DNA from: Trachythela sp. YZ-2020
Taxonomy: Eukaryota > Cnidaria > Anthozoa > Malacalcyonacea > Clavulariidae
Direction: 5' to 3'
Assembly: GCA_016169945.1 (NCBI GenBank)
Contig: JADLSH010000368.1
Location: 1,426,001 to 1,490,000, forward strand
Length of the DNA: 64,000 nucleotides
Part shown: piece by piece, positions 22,145-33,480 of the stretch
Layout: each line of letters starts with the position of its first letter
How positions within the stretch are numbered: the stretch's first letter is position 1
The notes under the pieces: model-generated
The model's database searches: none
What the model saw: only the letters and a program-made list of their open reading frames with translations
Told to the model about the DNA's origin: nothing
Program-made: the position numbers and the translations under genes

Positions 22145-22955
22145 TTGTTACTGGATTCACTCTCAGTAACATCAGGAGTACAACAACGGTCCATTCTTGG
22201 TCCGCTGTTGTTCCACCAACTGGCATTAAATGCAAGCAAATGCAAAGTGTTGAGGGTCACCCCAATCTGGACGCCACAAAATGTGACTTTAATCCAACGC
22301 ACGGAAAGACGTGTGACAAAGTATGTTTTGGATCTACCCTTCCGTTGTGATACCACCTACAACCAGAGACTTTTACTTTTAGATCTCATTCCATTGTGTT
22401 ATTGGCACGAGTTCTTAGATATAGTATTCTTTTACAAACTAATCCATGGAATCATGAACATTGACAATCATTTACTGCCATCACCAACCAACAACAACAG
22501 AAGAGAAACCAGATCATCTGACCCTAATCATTTGTCATTCACAACAACACGATGCAAGACCACCACCTACCAAAAATCCTATTTAAACAGCTCGACTAGA
22601 TTGTGGAATGTACTACCAAGGGATTTGACAGGCAATAACACATTCAAACGTCAGTTCAAAAATGGACTTTTCAAGTATTACCAATTAGCTGTAAAAACGT
22701 ATACGATGTGGATGATCCAAGAACATGGAAATCTATATATTTGTCTTGTGACAAGTCTCGTAATCTGTCCTGTAAAATATCGTCTTGTCATTAGTTTTTA
22801 TAGTTTTAACGTGTTTGTACATATCTTATTCTTATCTGTATAGGACCGCTGTAATTGACAAAAGCTGTAGCGTGTGCCTGCCATCTGTTTATATATGTCT
22901 TGTGTATGTCATATGTAGCATATTCTTTGGCAAAGTTAAATAAATAAATAAATAA
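22145..22955 (+). pseudogene. LINE RT fragment lacking its catalytic palm, with (AAAT)n tail
   Basis: An open frame of 232 residues (to 22843) begins with a decayed block B (SVTSGVQQRSILGPLLF). It jumps straight to the thumb (LNASKCKVLRV) and continues with VLDLPFRCDTTYNQR, FYKLIHGIMNID, a TTRCKTTTYQKSYLN block and the C-terminal tail RLWNVLPRDLTGN..FKRQF. The YADD-bearing segment between block B and the thumb is deleted. The element ends in AAATAAATAAATAAAT at 22938-22955. It is inserted into the BEL/Pao element on the opposite strand. Confidence 0.75.
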
Positions 22956-22978
22956 TTGGCCCGACACGTTTATCCCCT

Positions 22979-23725
22979 CTACATGAACGGACGAATCTGG
23001 TTATCCACGAAAACACACGGAGCGATTTCTTGAGCTGATACTTTGCCAGTAGATTGTCGAAATTCATGAGCGGCAGCAGAGGCGACTGCTATCACTTCGG
23101 CAGTAGACTCTGGACTTTCTTTGTTCACGAGATTAGCAGGCCAGAGGTCATGGTCGTATGACCATTTCGGCTCGTTCCACCACAATTCGGACTCTTCAAC
23201 CGACCTACCTCGACTTCCAATGTCTCCTGGATTTTGAGCTGTTATCACGTATATCCAAGCGTCGATTTTATGCTCCTGGATATCTTTCGAACACGGTTCG
23301 CGACGAGTTGATGATACTTCCCTCCACCACGAATCCAGTGCAACGCCACGGTACTGTCAAGCCAATAGTAAGTTGCATGTTACCGGAAATCCCTCTAGAG
23401 CTCGTCGAACGTTATCAACAGCATTCCAAGCCATATGACCGGCCACCAACTCTAGACGTGGGATTGTGAGGCCTTGTTTTGCAAGTCAGGACTTGGCAGC
23501 TACCAACCCTTGGGTGACTCCAGATGCTTGACTCACCACTGCGTACACCGCTGTCGGTACACCCCGCACACTTGCATCTCCAAATACGTGAAGTTCCAGA
23601 GCATCAACTGGTTCTCGGTAAGTCGCCAAACTTCGTCTTGTTGACACGCTCGTAGGTAAATTGGACTCCCAGTTATCCCACAGCTTGGCCAGCTTGTCAG
23701 GTAAAGTGGCGTCCCAAGCTTTCAC
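22979..23725 (-). pseudogene. BEL/Pao RNase H and connection region
   Basis: Reads LHVFGDASVRGVPTAVYAV (RNase H first Asp), then VAAKS, LTIPRLELVAGHMAWNAV (Glu block) and ALDSWWRE. It continues with IDAWIYVITAQNPGDIGSRG and ELWWNEPKW, which is the connection to the integrase. Stops interrupt the frame near 23484 and 23358. These are landmarks of Pao-family polyproteins. The copy is clearly inactive. Confidence 0.75.
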
Positions 23726-23751
23726 ACGCGTTTCACACGCTTCGCGGAAGA

Positions 23752-24640
23752 TTATTTTCCTTGAAGAGTCACCGGTGACACTAGCCCAAGAGAATCGTAG
23801 ACGCGAGCCAATTTCCCTAGGCCTAGGACCTCTCTCTTGGTTGGGTTAACTTTCTCTTCAGGAAAAACGACACTCAGTGTATCTTCTCTTTTATTCCAGG
23901 CCAGTCCTAGAAGCTTGCAATCATTAGCGGCTGAACCCAGCTTTTCTTTGGCGTAGGTGGTCTCTTCGTTACTTTCTGGCTTGGGGCATTGATCTTCCAA
24001 TTCTAGCGCATTGGAATGCCATTTGTGAAGCTGGAAACTAGCATCAGCGAATAGTTCTGTGGCGTCGTTCTTTAGGTCTTGAGCCTTTGTGACGTTGCTT
24101 GCGCCCGAAATAAAGTCGTCTACGTACAAGCTACGTGATATCTCTGCCACGCTCTACGATACGGACGTTTCTCGATCCAACCCGCCAAGTGCTGTTCGAT
24201 TACTCCTCCAAGTAGAAACGGAGAAGACCCAAGACCAAATATAGCTCGTGTGAATCGTAAAGCCTCAACTTCGTTGGAATCGATGGAGCACAGCCAATTA
24301 AACCGTAAAGCGTCACGATCTCCTTATTTAATGCGCACCTGGAGGAAAGCCTTTCTTAGGTCGCCAGCTAGAGCAGTTGGGTGAGACCGTCCTCGCACTA
24401 GTACGTCCCACAACTTGTTCTGGAGCGGTGGACCGACATCAACGCAGTCGTTGAGGGACGGGGATCCCTTCCCTTCACGCGCAGAACAATTGTAAACCAC
24501 GCTCGTTCAACGATTCTTTCGTTCAACTGCTCCCGAATAATTGCGTCATACTCCTCGGGCCCATCCGAATCGTGTGACCTCAGCCACAGGCTCCCCTTGG
24601 CGCCCGATGCCCACCTGGCATGATGTGCGTATCTTGGCAT
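23752..24640 (-). pseudogene. BEL/Pao reverse transcriptase
   Basis: From the upstream side come EEYDAIIREQLNERIVE, then LVRGRSHPTALAGDLRKAFL (palm block with the first Asp), RDALRFNWLCSID, LRFTRAIFGLGSSPFLLGG, RSLYVDDFISGASN (YVDD box), LHKWHSNA and LLGLAWNKREDTLSVVF. It ends at REVLGLGKLARVYDSLGLVS. All blocks are typical of Pao RT. Several frame changes and stops lie between 24150 and 24500. The YVDD active site itself is intact. Confidence 0.8.
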
Positions 24641-24889
24641 ACTCGTTGGCGTCTAAAATTACATGCACGGGCAATTTCTCTGTCGTTGGTTGGTCTTCTA
24701 ATTCCATGTCACGTAAGTGTTGATAAGCTTCAATTCTCTTCTCGTTAAGTATGTACAGATTTTAGTGTTTCGTAAGCTTTAGTGTGCATTTGTTAACTTA
24801 TTTGTAAAATATTGAAAACTTAGAAGGAGTTAAACTTTTCCGTGCGTGTACGTACGTATAAAAAACGCATGACTGGAAGGCAGCCTTTA

Positions 24890-25541
24890 CTAGCGCCGCT
24901 ATCTAGAAGCGCGCGGAATTTCCGGCCCTTTATTTGTACAATCACCACAGGATGCACTACTGACGCGTTTATCGGCTGTATATCATTAGCTGTTAATCCT
25001 ACTTCAGGCGATGACGGACATATAGACGCTTGCAATTTTGGACATCAAACTGACCAGAAGATCGTACCCAGTCGTGCGGTTTTCCATTGAACTTCGTTAT
25101 ATTTAACTTAGGTAACCTAACAGTACCTTCTGCAAGCTGCTTTGTTTTGTGAGCGGCCTCAAGCTTTTGTTCTAAAAGCTGTTTCTCAAACGTCATAGCT
25201 TGGTCATGATTTTTCATTAATTCTAACTCCTTCGCTTTCGTATCGATTTCTTTAATGAAATTGTACAGTTTTTCGCAATACTGGTCAGCTGTGGCGACTT
25301 GCGCTTCAATGGTTTGAGACCATTGTTCTATATCCTCTTCGGATTCCCCTTGCCCGAATTTCGCTTCTTCGATTGACCCCTTTAATATGTTAATTGTACA
25401 TACGATTACTAGGATAGATTCTCTCTGTCTCTGCAATGCAGTCTTTTCGCCTTTCCCTAGGACTTCGTCGCTACGTTTTACTCGAAAATTCAAGGTCTTC
25501 AATTTGGTCTCTAGCTCCGTTATTTGTTTCTTTAAGGACAT
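24890..25541 (-). pseudogene. BEL/Pao gag-like N-terminus fused to protease by deletion
   Basis: The ATG at 25541 starts a coiled-coil-rich protein (QITELETKLKTLNFRVKRSD onward, with many E/K/Q). It leads to LPKLNITKFNGKPHDWV, the usual gag segment of Pao elements. Within a few residues the sequence jumps frame and reaches VIVQIKGRKFRALLDSGAS (25000-24890), the retropepsin active-site motif LLDSGAS. The several hundred residues normally between them, including CCHC knuckles, are missing. This indicates an internal deletion near 25010-25060. Confidence 0.7.
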
Positions 25542-25601
25542 CGTTTATCCACGCAGATCACAATCCCAAGAAATTCATCCAAATATCCCGTCGGAGGTGC
25601 C

Positions 25602-27480
25602 AGTAATGTGGGAGAAGAGGTTCGATCCTTTTTAGAAAGTCCCACACGCTCACAAAATACTGTATGAAATGAACAGTAAAACAAAACTTTAATAATAAAT
25701 CACATTTGCCACAGTCGAATTTCGATAACCGTCGTATACCGAGTCACAGAACACACACACACCCAAACATTGTATTATATTACACGCAATCAACCCTAAT
25801 CACATGATTATTAGTCGTCCAATCAAATTGTTAATGTCATAAAATAGTCCATCCCAATTAAGTATTAATTATTAAACTATAGCTATAAAGACACTATTAC
25901 TGAGACCATACATATAGGTCGTGTTGATTAGACTAATTATCTATATGTTAATACTTCATAAGAGATTATGCAAGATATTAAAATGTATCTAAATATAACT
26001 TACTTATGCCTATATGCACCTCAGGGGTAATCTACGTTAATACTATATTAGCTATTTGGACACGTGAGAATAAAGTCAAACCAAAATTGATATCAGAAAA
26101 TGGAGGCGCAAAATAGCTTGTTTTCCTGAAAGTATGTACCAATTGTTTATAATTTTATACTGAATAAGATTTTAGTCAAAAGGTGTGCCAAAATTCTTTC
26201 AATTTCATAAAATACCTTATCGTTGCAACAGCGAACATTGTATTCAAATTCTTGGTTGATCAACTTTACATAACAGGAAATTATTATAAAGCTCTTCCGA
26301 CATAAAATCTCTTCGTAATAATAATCTACAAATATTTAAACTTCAAATACTTCTTAATCATACTCGAAAACTCATCTTGTGACAAAACTCACATAATTAA
26401 CAAATGTCATGCCTATAGCGTACCAAGCTCCTAAACGTAGCTTTTCATCGACAGAAAAATATACCGAATCTACATAGAGAAAACAAGAATGTGCCTAATA
26501 TTTAAGCTTTTGGCTTGAAAAGAATCATAGCTCGTTGTAAAAAGGTTGGGAGACCCTTTGACTGTTCCGGGGAGAGAGAAAATATGGCAATACGAACAAA
26601 GTAAATACATCACAATAACATTTTCAATTCTGACCCAACTGAATGCATGCATGCGCTACCCTACGCCAACATGAATGTATACAGCATGCTGAGTGCGCCT
26701 AAGAAATTTTGGTTTATCATACATTCTCTCGTGTCTAATATTAAGGAACAACAAATACACAAATCACATATTAATTAAAACATGCAAACAGATCAAAATC
26801 TAAAGTTATGATGTAAAAATATAATATATACAAAATTTAATTAAGGGTGTCCAATGTAATTCAAGTCCATGTTCTAGTCCGTCGTCGTCTGAAAGGTGAC
26901 AATATCCGTACACGAGTCATGTTCGTACTTTCAACCATGGTGGTTTCCAAACGGGTACAGCGAGTTGGTCGATTTTGACAATGTCACTGGAGAATAATCG
27001 GTGCGTGGTTTATGTATAAAGGATAGACACGTTACGTTTTCGGAAAGGAGAATGGTTTTAAACGGGCCAGAATTCCCATCACTCCTCAGAATAGAGAATA
27101 GACACACAATGACGTCAGTTAAGTTCCACATCCTGCACCAATTGTAAAGATTCTGAATTTGCCAAAAATCAAAATATTAAATTATGTGTTAGTCTATAGA
27201 AAACAATGTAGCCTTGCAATGTAGCAATCCAAATCGGATCTTTAAATTTCCGAATAACATTGTTCGGAATGTATATTATACGGATGTTCAAAATCATTAG
27301 TTGACAAGTGATTACTAAACCCTCAGTTAACATAGCTTACGTATAAAATATGCAGTTTCACAATAAGGCAATACGCACACAGACCTCTAACTCTAACGGG
27401 TCCCTGAAATGGCATTTCCTGCATTCTGGGTACACGTTTTATAGCATTCAGAAAGTTATAACCATCGTAAAATACACAAT
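25602..27480. other. Candidate 5' LTR flank, then unassigned AT-rich sequence
   Basis: The stretch just right of 25602 (GTGGGAGAAG on the plus strand, the inverse of an LTR end) should be the BEL/Pao 5' LTR by position. Its outer end cannot be set without a second copy. From about 26100 to 27480 I see no gene, only AT-rich DNA with short unsupported frames. Confidence 0.35.
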
Positions 27481-27499
27481 TTAGACTGCACATCTCAGC

Positions 27500-28215
27500 A
27501 CTATAAAGTCTATACTAGAAATACACTCATGCAGAATCCCCTCGCCTATTCGAACTCAGGAATTATACTTCCCAACATTTATTGTAACATGAAGTATTCA
27601 GTCAATCATTGTAACCATAGCACCATAGCAATTAGCAACACACAATTTTTTTTACTTTTCGTACGAAATGATAAAATAGTAATATATATAAATATTTGTA
27701 CTTTGTAGATATGTTATTACGTACTCTTTTAGCTTTGGTTGCTGTCAAAAAATTTCAGAAAACTTCAACTGTTTTTTGACAGTATATTTTTTGAAATTTA
27801 TTTTTAAATAAAGTTTTTGACATTACGTTGTTTCTTCAAAATTCAAATTTAAACTTGCTAAAATACCTTTTAGGTTTAATCGATATTATAATAAACTCAC
27901 AGAGTGACATACGCTTTTGCAAATCCACAACGCTTCAAAACACTTCAAAAGTGTCCTTCGACTCCTTCTCGTTTATCTTGTTTTGAAGACTCTATTTATC
28001 GGTATGTTTTTCCAATAGCCCGAGTATTAAAAATCATTTTTGATGCATAACAAAATCTTTATCCGTAAATCTTCTTTAAAATGTTTATCCGTATGTTTCT
28101 CTCGAACTGAACTCGCGCATGCGTATAACGTAGAAAACCCTGAACCGTCCATGGCATCGCGGCGGACGACTTTGGATTCCGCTATGTTTTCACATACCCG
28201 GGTGTAAATATCCGA
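27500..28215. repeat. Repeat family R1, copy 2
   Basis: Diverged, collinear partner of 9470-10510. Identity is highest at the right end (TTCCGCTATGTTTTCACATA, ACCCGGGTGTAAATATCCGAG). Both copies contain GAACTCGCGCATGCG and a CATGGC..GGCGGAC motif. No protein was recognised. Confidence 0.6.
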
Positions 28216-28289
28216 GTGCTATATACAAACGCCGTGACTTTTGTTTTCTCTCTGAGACGTTTCTATTCCGAATAGATGTCTATCTATAA

Positions 28290-29420
28290 TTATATCCGAA
28301 TTCTCACAAGTCCCAGCGGGGGTTCCGCAAGGAACCAGAATAGGACCATGGCTATTCTTAACCATGATTAACGATCTAGGCATCAAAGGACCACCATCTA
28401 TTATAGTATGTGGAAGTTCGCAGACGACACGACAATTTCTGAAGTCATCCCAAGAAATACGGAAAGCAGCCTACAAGACACAGTAGATCAAGTTGCGGAC
28501 TGGTCCAATGAAAACAAATTTCAATTAAATCCTATAAAGTGCAAAGAACTCCGAATAGACTTTACTAGGAGACCTATAACTGATGATCGTGTCGTTTTAA
28601 ATGGTCAATGCTTTGAACTTGTTAAATCTGTAAAACTACTGGGTATGACAATCACTGAGGACCTAAAGTGGAACAGGCATGCCATATTGAGAACACTGTA
28701 TTAAAGGCATCAAAACGACTGTACCTATTAAGGCAGTTAAAACGTGCAGATGTAGATTATCCTTCCCTGATTCAATTTTACTGTGCATGCATTTGGTCTA
28801 TCTGAGAATACGGCTGCCAAGTTTTTCACTCAAGCCTTCCTGACTATTTGTCAGTGGATATTGAACGAGTTCAAAGACGAGCCTTGCGGATTATTTATCC
28901 GCAATTAAGTTCGGAAGACGCATCAGGAAAAGCAAAATTGGCATCACTGAAGGACAGAAGAGAAAAATTTTCACAAAAACTATTTACCTCCATCGAAACT
29001 AATAAAGAACATAAACTTTATCACTTACTACCGAAGGAGAATTCGCCAACCCATAATTTTAGAGAGCTAAGAAAATATAATCTTCCTGTTACCAATACGA
29101 ACAGATTAAAGAACTATTTTATCTTAAACTATGCGAGACAAGCTAAATTTTAAATAGAAAATATTTTATCGTTGATATTAGTCTTAGTCATTATCTTAAA
29201 GTGGCATCTAGTTAAGCAACACATACATAATATTAGTGTTATTTATTGTAGAACATATAGTAGTTATTTAAATATTCTTTAATATTAATTAAATACGATT
29301 GTAAATATAGTAATTACTCAACATAATACGTAATTATTTCTAAAAAAATTGTAGATTCAATTGTAATTCAGTTTTATGACTGCGAAAATTGATTTATTAA
29401 ACAATTTATTTATTTATTTA
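28290..29420 (+). mobile_element. LINE (CR1/L2-like), 5'-truncated, with (TTTA)n tail
   Basis: Starts within palm block B and runs through the polymerase C-terminus, an AT-rich 3' region and a (TTTA)n tail at about 29400-29425. Same clade as the LINEs at the left edge and at 18.7 kb, judged by the KFADDTTISEVIPRN and NPIKCKEL blocks. Confidence 0.8.
28300..29153 (+). pseudogene. LINE reverse transcriptase C-terminal half, frameshifted
   Basis: Begins VPAGVPQGTRIGPWLFLTMI (block B) and then shifts frame to MWKFADDTTISEV (block C, FADD intact). It continues with WSNENKFQLNPIKCKELRID and KLLGMTITEDLKWN. Another frameshift occurs near 28700, and a stop at 28803-28805 interrupts the WSI*EYG block. 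The final segment (28848-29153) encodes the thumb/tail IERVQRRALRIIYPQ to NRLKNYFILNYARQ and a natural stop. At least three lesions make this copy inactive. Confidence 0.8.
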
Positions 29421-29429
29421 TTTTAGGTG

Positions 29430-30230
29430 CGGCAACCCCCCCCCCCCCCCCAATACCCCCCTTAACTACGGCTCCATTGGAGCGTTCCCCGTTCAGTCGC
29501 TGGGGATATGGAAGTAGGCAACTTTAGACTTTATATATTATGCTTACAGTGTGGTACTACAATGATGAATAACATTGCCTTAGGATAAAAGCATTAACAT
29601 CCATTTCTTGAAGTCACATAATATAAAGCATGCCATACAGTATCGTTTTCTGTATAATGATAGTAGAGTTATTAAGCTATTTTATAAATGATAAATATGT
29701 AAACAGTATATTTGAGAACTATGGCAGGTTAGAATATTTTCATACAATTTCAGCTGTTATAAACAATGGATTTTCAATGAACATGTATTTAGCAAGTACA
29801 GCATTAGTATATAATAGAGCTCTACATATTTTTTGTAAACAATGTCGCTGTTGTCGATTTTGAGTTAATCTTAAATAAACGAAAATGACAACGTTTGTTT
29901 AAATAATTTAATAATGTTTAGTTCATTGTATCGTGATACCATATTTGCAAACGGAAATTACCATTTTGTGTAAATTCGCTTGGCAGTAGGGATATGTCGT
30001 GTAGTATTATTTTAACCTGCGTAGCTCTAGCGGTTTGTACAGATTACGCTGAAAAATCGCCCAATACTACAATACTACCGAGCCTTTAAATTTCCGCTCC
30101 AAACATGAGCACATCGCCTTCTTTCAAAGATCGCACCAAGAAGTTACTATTTACCTCGCTCCTTTAGGCGGAAGTGACGTTTTGCATAAGCAAGCGCAGA
30201 AGCAAGCCCTGGGTACGAGCCTTGTGTGAC
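29430..30230. other. Unassigned sequence with poly-C tract
   Basis: A run of about 18 C residues lies at about 29438-29455. A 77-residue open frame at 29630-29863 has no recognisable content. Nothing else is supported. Confidence 0.4.
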
Positions 30231-30231
30231 C

Positions 30232-31118
30232 ACCCAAAATCCGTGATCTGAGATCCCATTCTCGTACCCAGAGCCCGTCTTACGCGCGGTCAACGGAGCG
30301 CGACAAGGGGCTCTGGTTAAATGCAAATCAGAAACGAATATGATTGGCCATGCCGAATGTTATTTTATTCTTGTCAAAACATGTCAAAATAGCATTTACT
30401 TTATTTTTAGAATACTTGCTATTTAGAGAACCAATCGCATGGAGTTATAGCTACATGCCGGGCACGTGTATTGCACGTGCTGTACAATTACAGCAATAAC
30501 AACACAAAAACATTTCCAAATCTATTACTGTCGTTCCAATTGAAGTGTTCCTAAAATATTGCATCAATTCATTTACCTTATGTTTATCAATTCATTCGTT
30601 GAAAAATTGATCAACTTCCTGTGTGTGTGTGTGAATCGACCAATGGCGTCTCATTTCAGTGACTGATTGCCCAATTGGGAACAAGTATGCTAGTAAACAG
30701 GAAGTTGAGCAATATTTGAGCAAATGTATTGATCAACTCTAGGTAATGAATTGATGCAATATTTTAGGAACACTTCAATTGGAACGACAGTAATAGATAT
30801 ATATATAGTGTTTGTGAAATCAAACTACTATATTTTTACAAATGCGAAGTCAATTTTACTTGAAATTTTACAATTAATTCCTAGGTGTATTGTTTAGTAT
30901 ATAAGCTAATCACTATTATTTATCTTATACACGGGGCTTATTTATTTTCAGCTAAACCTTATTTATGAGGTTTTAATATAATTATATTCGTGCCATGTCT
31001 TCGAGCATGCGCTGTGCTTAGCCGGATACCATGTTTTTGTGGTATCCGGTTTGGATTTAACCAGAGCTCCTTGTCGCGCTCCGTTGACTCGAGAATGCTG
31101 AGAACCGTGATTTTAGAA
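30232..31118. mobile_element. Inverted-repeat element with a nested foldback element
   Basis: The left arm (CCAAAATCCGTGATCTGAGA..CATTCTCG..GTCAACGGAGCGCGACAAGG..CTCTGGTTAAAT, 30232-30330) matches the inverse of the right arm (31057-31118), with small gaps. The interior has no coding evidence. A second foldback element lies inside at 30521-30799. A 10-bp-stem hairpin (CCGGATACCA/TGGTATCCGG) lies at 31022-31048. Confidence 0.65.
30521..30799. mobile_element. Foldback MITE, 279 bp
   Basis: The left arm starts TCTATTACTGTCGTTCCAAT. The right arm is its inverse and ends at 30799 (CAGTAATAGA). The arms match over about 55 bp and continue with weaker inverted similarity around a TGATCAACTTCCTG/CAGGAAGTTGA pair. 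A short (GT)n lies in the middle. Confidence 0.8.
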
Positions 31119-32205
31119 AACACAAAAGGGCAATTTTAAACTCGCCGGATCGGACTGCCCCAGCGACTAATAATAACAAAAGCATTCTTTCCAAAACCCG
31201 GCCAGCCAGAGTACTCGGGTATCCAAGCTGCCTCGCCTCATATAAAAGTCCCTACATCGCTGCACCGCCAAATTGTCTCGGGTAACTCATGACGGTCTGG
31301 GTAACATGCGCTACCACTTACGATAGTCTGTGTAAATTTCCAAGTAAAAACATGAGGTATATAGTTGTCTAAAGTGGACAGTAACTTCGCCATTCCTGGC
31401 TGATTAAGAGGTAGGTGTCTCCAGAACCTGATAAAATTTCATTCATCCTTTAAACAGCAGTGCTTTCGTCCTCACAACTCTCACAGTTAGGTCTAGAATC
31501 TTGTTCACCTCTCTGTATTGTGGCACATGGAATGGATATTAACGCTCCGATTATTTCAAACATCCAGCAACAATTAAGGGAAGTTTAAATGTGCTAGTTG
31601 TATGGCACAAAAGATGTAACCGTGTGACAATGATTGAACTGAAAAAGACCAGAAAAGCTATTTGCTAAAGAATTCAACTCGCTTATTACTGATATTTGTT
31701 TGGTCATTTGAGACCAGTTTATTCGTCGAGAATTTGATTTGCATGATCGGTTACCGTGAAAAGTGTATGGTAGTTAACGGTGTATTTATGAACTAAAATT
31801 AACCAAGACGCACTGGAAATATTTCTCACCATCCTCAATATGCAAATCGTATGGATCCTAGTTGGATATAGTGACAATTAGCATGGAATTAGTATAATTT
31901 CCTTACTAATTGCCATTTTCATACTATAGAAACACTACACAAAAAGGTGTCAAATGGGCATAAGCAAATCGATTTTCGCAGCCGAGAATTGTTTTTGAAA
32001 GTGCGCATGCTCAGTAAAGTATTCGCACCAGTTATATATTTGCAGCTGACGTATTATTTGCCCCATTTATTTGCAGAAAAATTAGCCGATCAAAATTTAG
32101 AAAATAATTACGTGAATAATTAACAATTATTATATCGACAGGCTTCAAGCTGCTGCCTAATTGCCACCTTCCTGAAGGCATAGTTTTGATCAAAAGTATA
32201 CTTAC
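31119..32205. other. Noncoding stretch, no gene seen
   Basis: No recognisable frame. By position it would be intron or 3' flank of the SLC16-like gene on the minus strand. Confidence 0.4.
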
Positions 32206-32572
32206 CCGCTATAGGTGGTCCAAGAGATAGAGAAAGTCCTTGGAAGAAAACAAGAAATCCAAAGGCTTGAGCTATATTCGCTGCTCCGACACAATCCAAT
32301 ATAGCGAGACAAAGTATGGAATTGTAAATACCAATAAATATTCCAGAGAAGAATGCGTATATTAATATAGTGCTGTAGGTTTTACATAGGTAACTCAACA
32401 ATGTATTAATACCATGTAAAAAGAGGCATGTTATAGTCAACATAGCGCGATATTTTACCATGTCTCCAATCTTTCCAGCTATAAGTCCACCCGTGATACT
32501 AGCAATTCCAATCACGAAGTAAAACCATTTTGATTGGTTTTCGTGAATACCGTAAGTTTTAGCACGATCTGC
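32206..32572 (-). CDS. SLC16-like (monocarboxylate transporter) internal exon
   Basis: The exon is bounded by a TTTTTATAG acceptor (just above 32572) and a GTAAGTAT donor (32205-32198), and is open throughout. It encodes ADRAKTYGIHENQSKWFYFV, followed by GGLIAGKIGDMVKYRAML (the helix 7-8 loop of the major facilitator fold). Several hydrophobic helices follow, then AQAFGFLVFFQGLSLSLGPP and IAG. The last block is the conserved helix 10-11 signature of SLC16 carriers (usually A-F-G-L-x-x-x-F-Q-G-x-x-x-x-x-G-P-P-x-A-G). It supplies most of the C-terminal half of the 12-helix protein. Neighbouring exons were not recognised within the window. The final exon should lie at lower coordinates and the upstream exons at higher coordinates. 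Confidence 0.8.
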
Positions 32573-33480
32573 CTATAAAAAGAGGTTTCAACTTTAAATA
32601 GTGATATCAAGTTACACCATAACACTAAATTTGGCATCTCAATATTGATGCCGTGAAAAGTGAAGAATATTAGCAATTAGGACGTTCCAGAAAGGGTAAA
32701 ATGGGAGCTAGTATTTACCTATTTTTTCATTGGGAAATGTGATATAGACCACTAGGAATAAAACTTGCGATTCAGTCAAAATTTTGGTTCGGTATGGCCG
32801 GTATGGGATTGAAACAGTCGATTATATATCAAAATTGTATTTTGGTTATCTGGTAACGAGTTCCACAAATGGACTATTCTATTAAAAATGAGTCTCTAAA
32901 TAAAGACCTTCTCGTAAACTGTAGTTGTACGTTAAAATTATATCCAGATATAGAGTCGAGTGTGATTATTCAGGGACCGCGGAGCATTTTTTGGATGGGG
33001 GCGGGGCGCTAAAGAGGGCGCAATGGCACTATAGTATCGAGTATTGAAGGCGCGAGAACTTTAGGGGGGTATGAGGGCATGCCCTCCCAGAAAATTTAGA
33101 AATCTACAGTCTCTGAAATGCCATTTCATGCACTTTGGGGGAAGATTTAAAAGTAATGTCACAAGAATTATTTCCAAATATTTGGTCGAACGAAAAGCAG
33201 CTGACCACCAAACCTACTGATCGTACCTATGCAACGAATCAGTATTTACTGCCAAGACTGGAGAATAAAGCACATTAATATTTTTTTAAATCTGAAAAGT
33301 AGCATGAAAAGTACATTACATTAAATTGCGAAATTACAGTAATTAGCTATATAAATGTGTCACTTTTTCGAGCAACAAAAGATTGTTTATGTCTCTCAAT
33401 TCTCGATAAAATGAGCACTTGTCCTGTTTTTCTCTTAAGTTATAATTATGATCTGTAGGCTTAGGTAACAGAACGTGACA
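32573..33480. other. Intronic or intergenic sequence with a hAT-MITE relic
   Basis: Between about 32980 and 33160, GGCGCGAG..TTTAGAAATCTACA and CTCTGAAATGCCATTT match part of the hAT MITE at 37564-38069. This is a truncated copy of that family. The rest has no recognised content. Confidence 0.5.

Larger units (their letters stand above)
21707..25607 (-). mobile_element. BEL/Pao LTR retrotransposon, internally deleted
   Basis: Reading on the minus strand, the order is gag-like (25541-24999), protease (about 25000-24890), reverse transcriptase (24640-23752), RNase H and connection (23725-22979) and integrase C-terminal part (21919-21740). This is the normal BEL/Pao order. A GGCACCTCCGACGGG stretch just upstream of the gag start (about 25603-25587) looks like a primer-binding-site region. 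A 5' LTR would therefore begin beside 25602. I found no second copy of that flank near 21.5 kb, so the 3' LTR appears lost. The integrase core is missing (see 21960-22955). Confidence 0.8.

Noticed and set aside
21970..22350. ORFs rich in Tyr/Leu or Ser on both strands
   Set aside because: They read the (CTA)n/CTACTATATA microsatellite; no independent coding signal.
25602..26200. Full LTR pair for the BEL/Pao element
   Set aside because: No copy of this flank was found near 21.0-21.7 kb, so only a candidate 5' LTR position is given.
29630..29863. 77-codon ORF
   Set aside because: AT-rich composition, no recognisable motif and no neighbouring exon.
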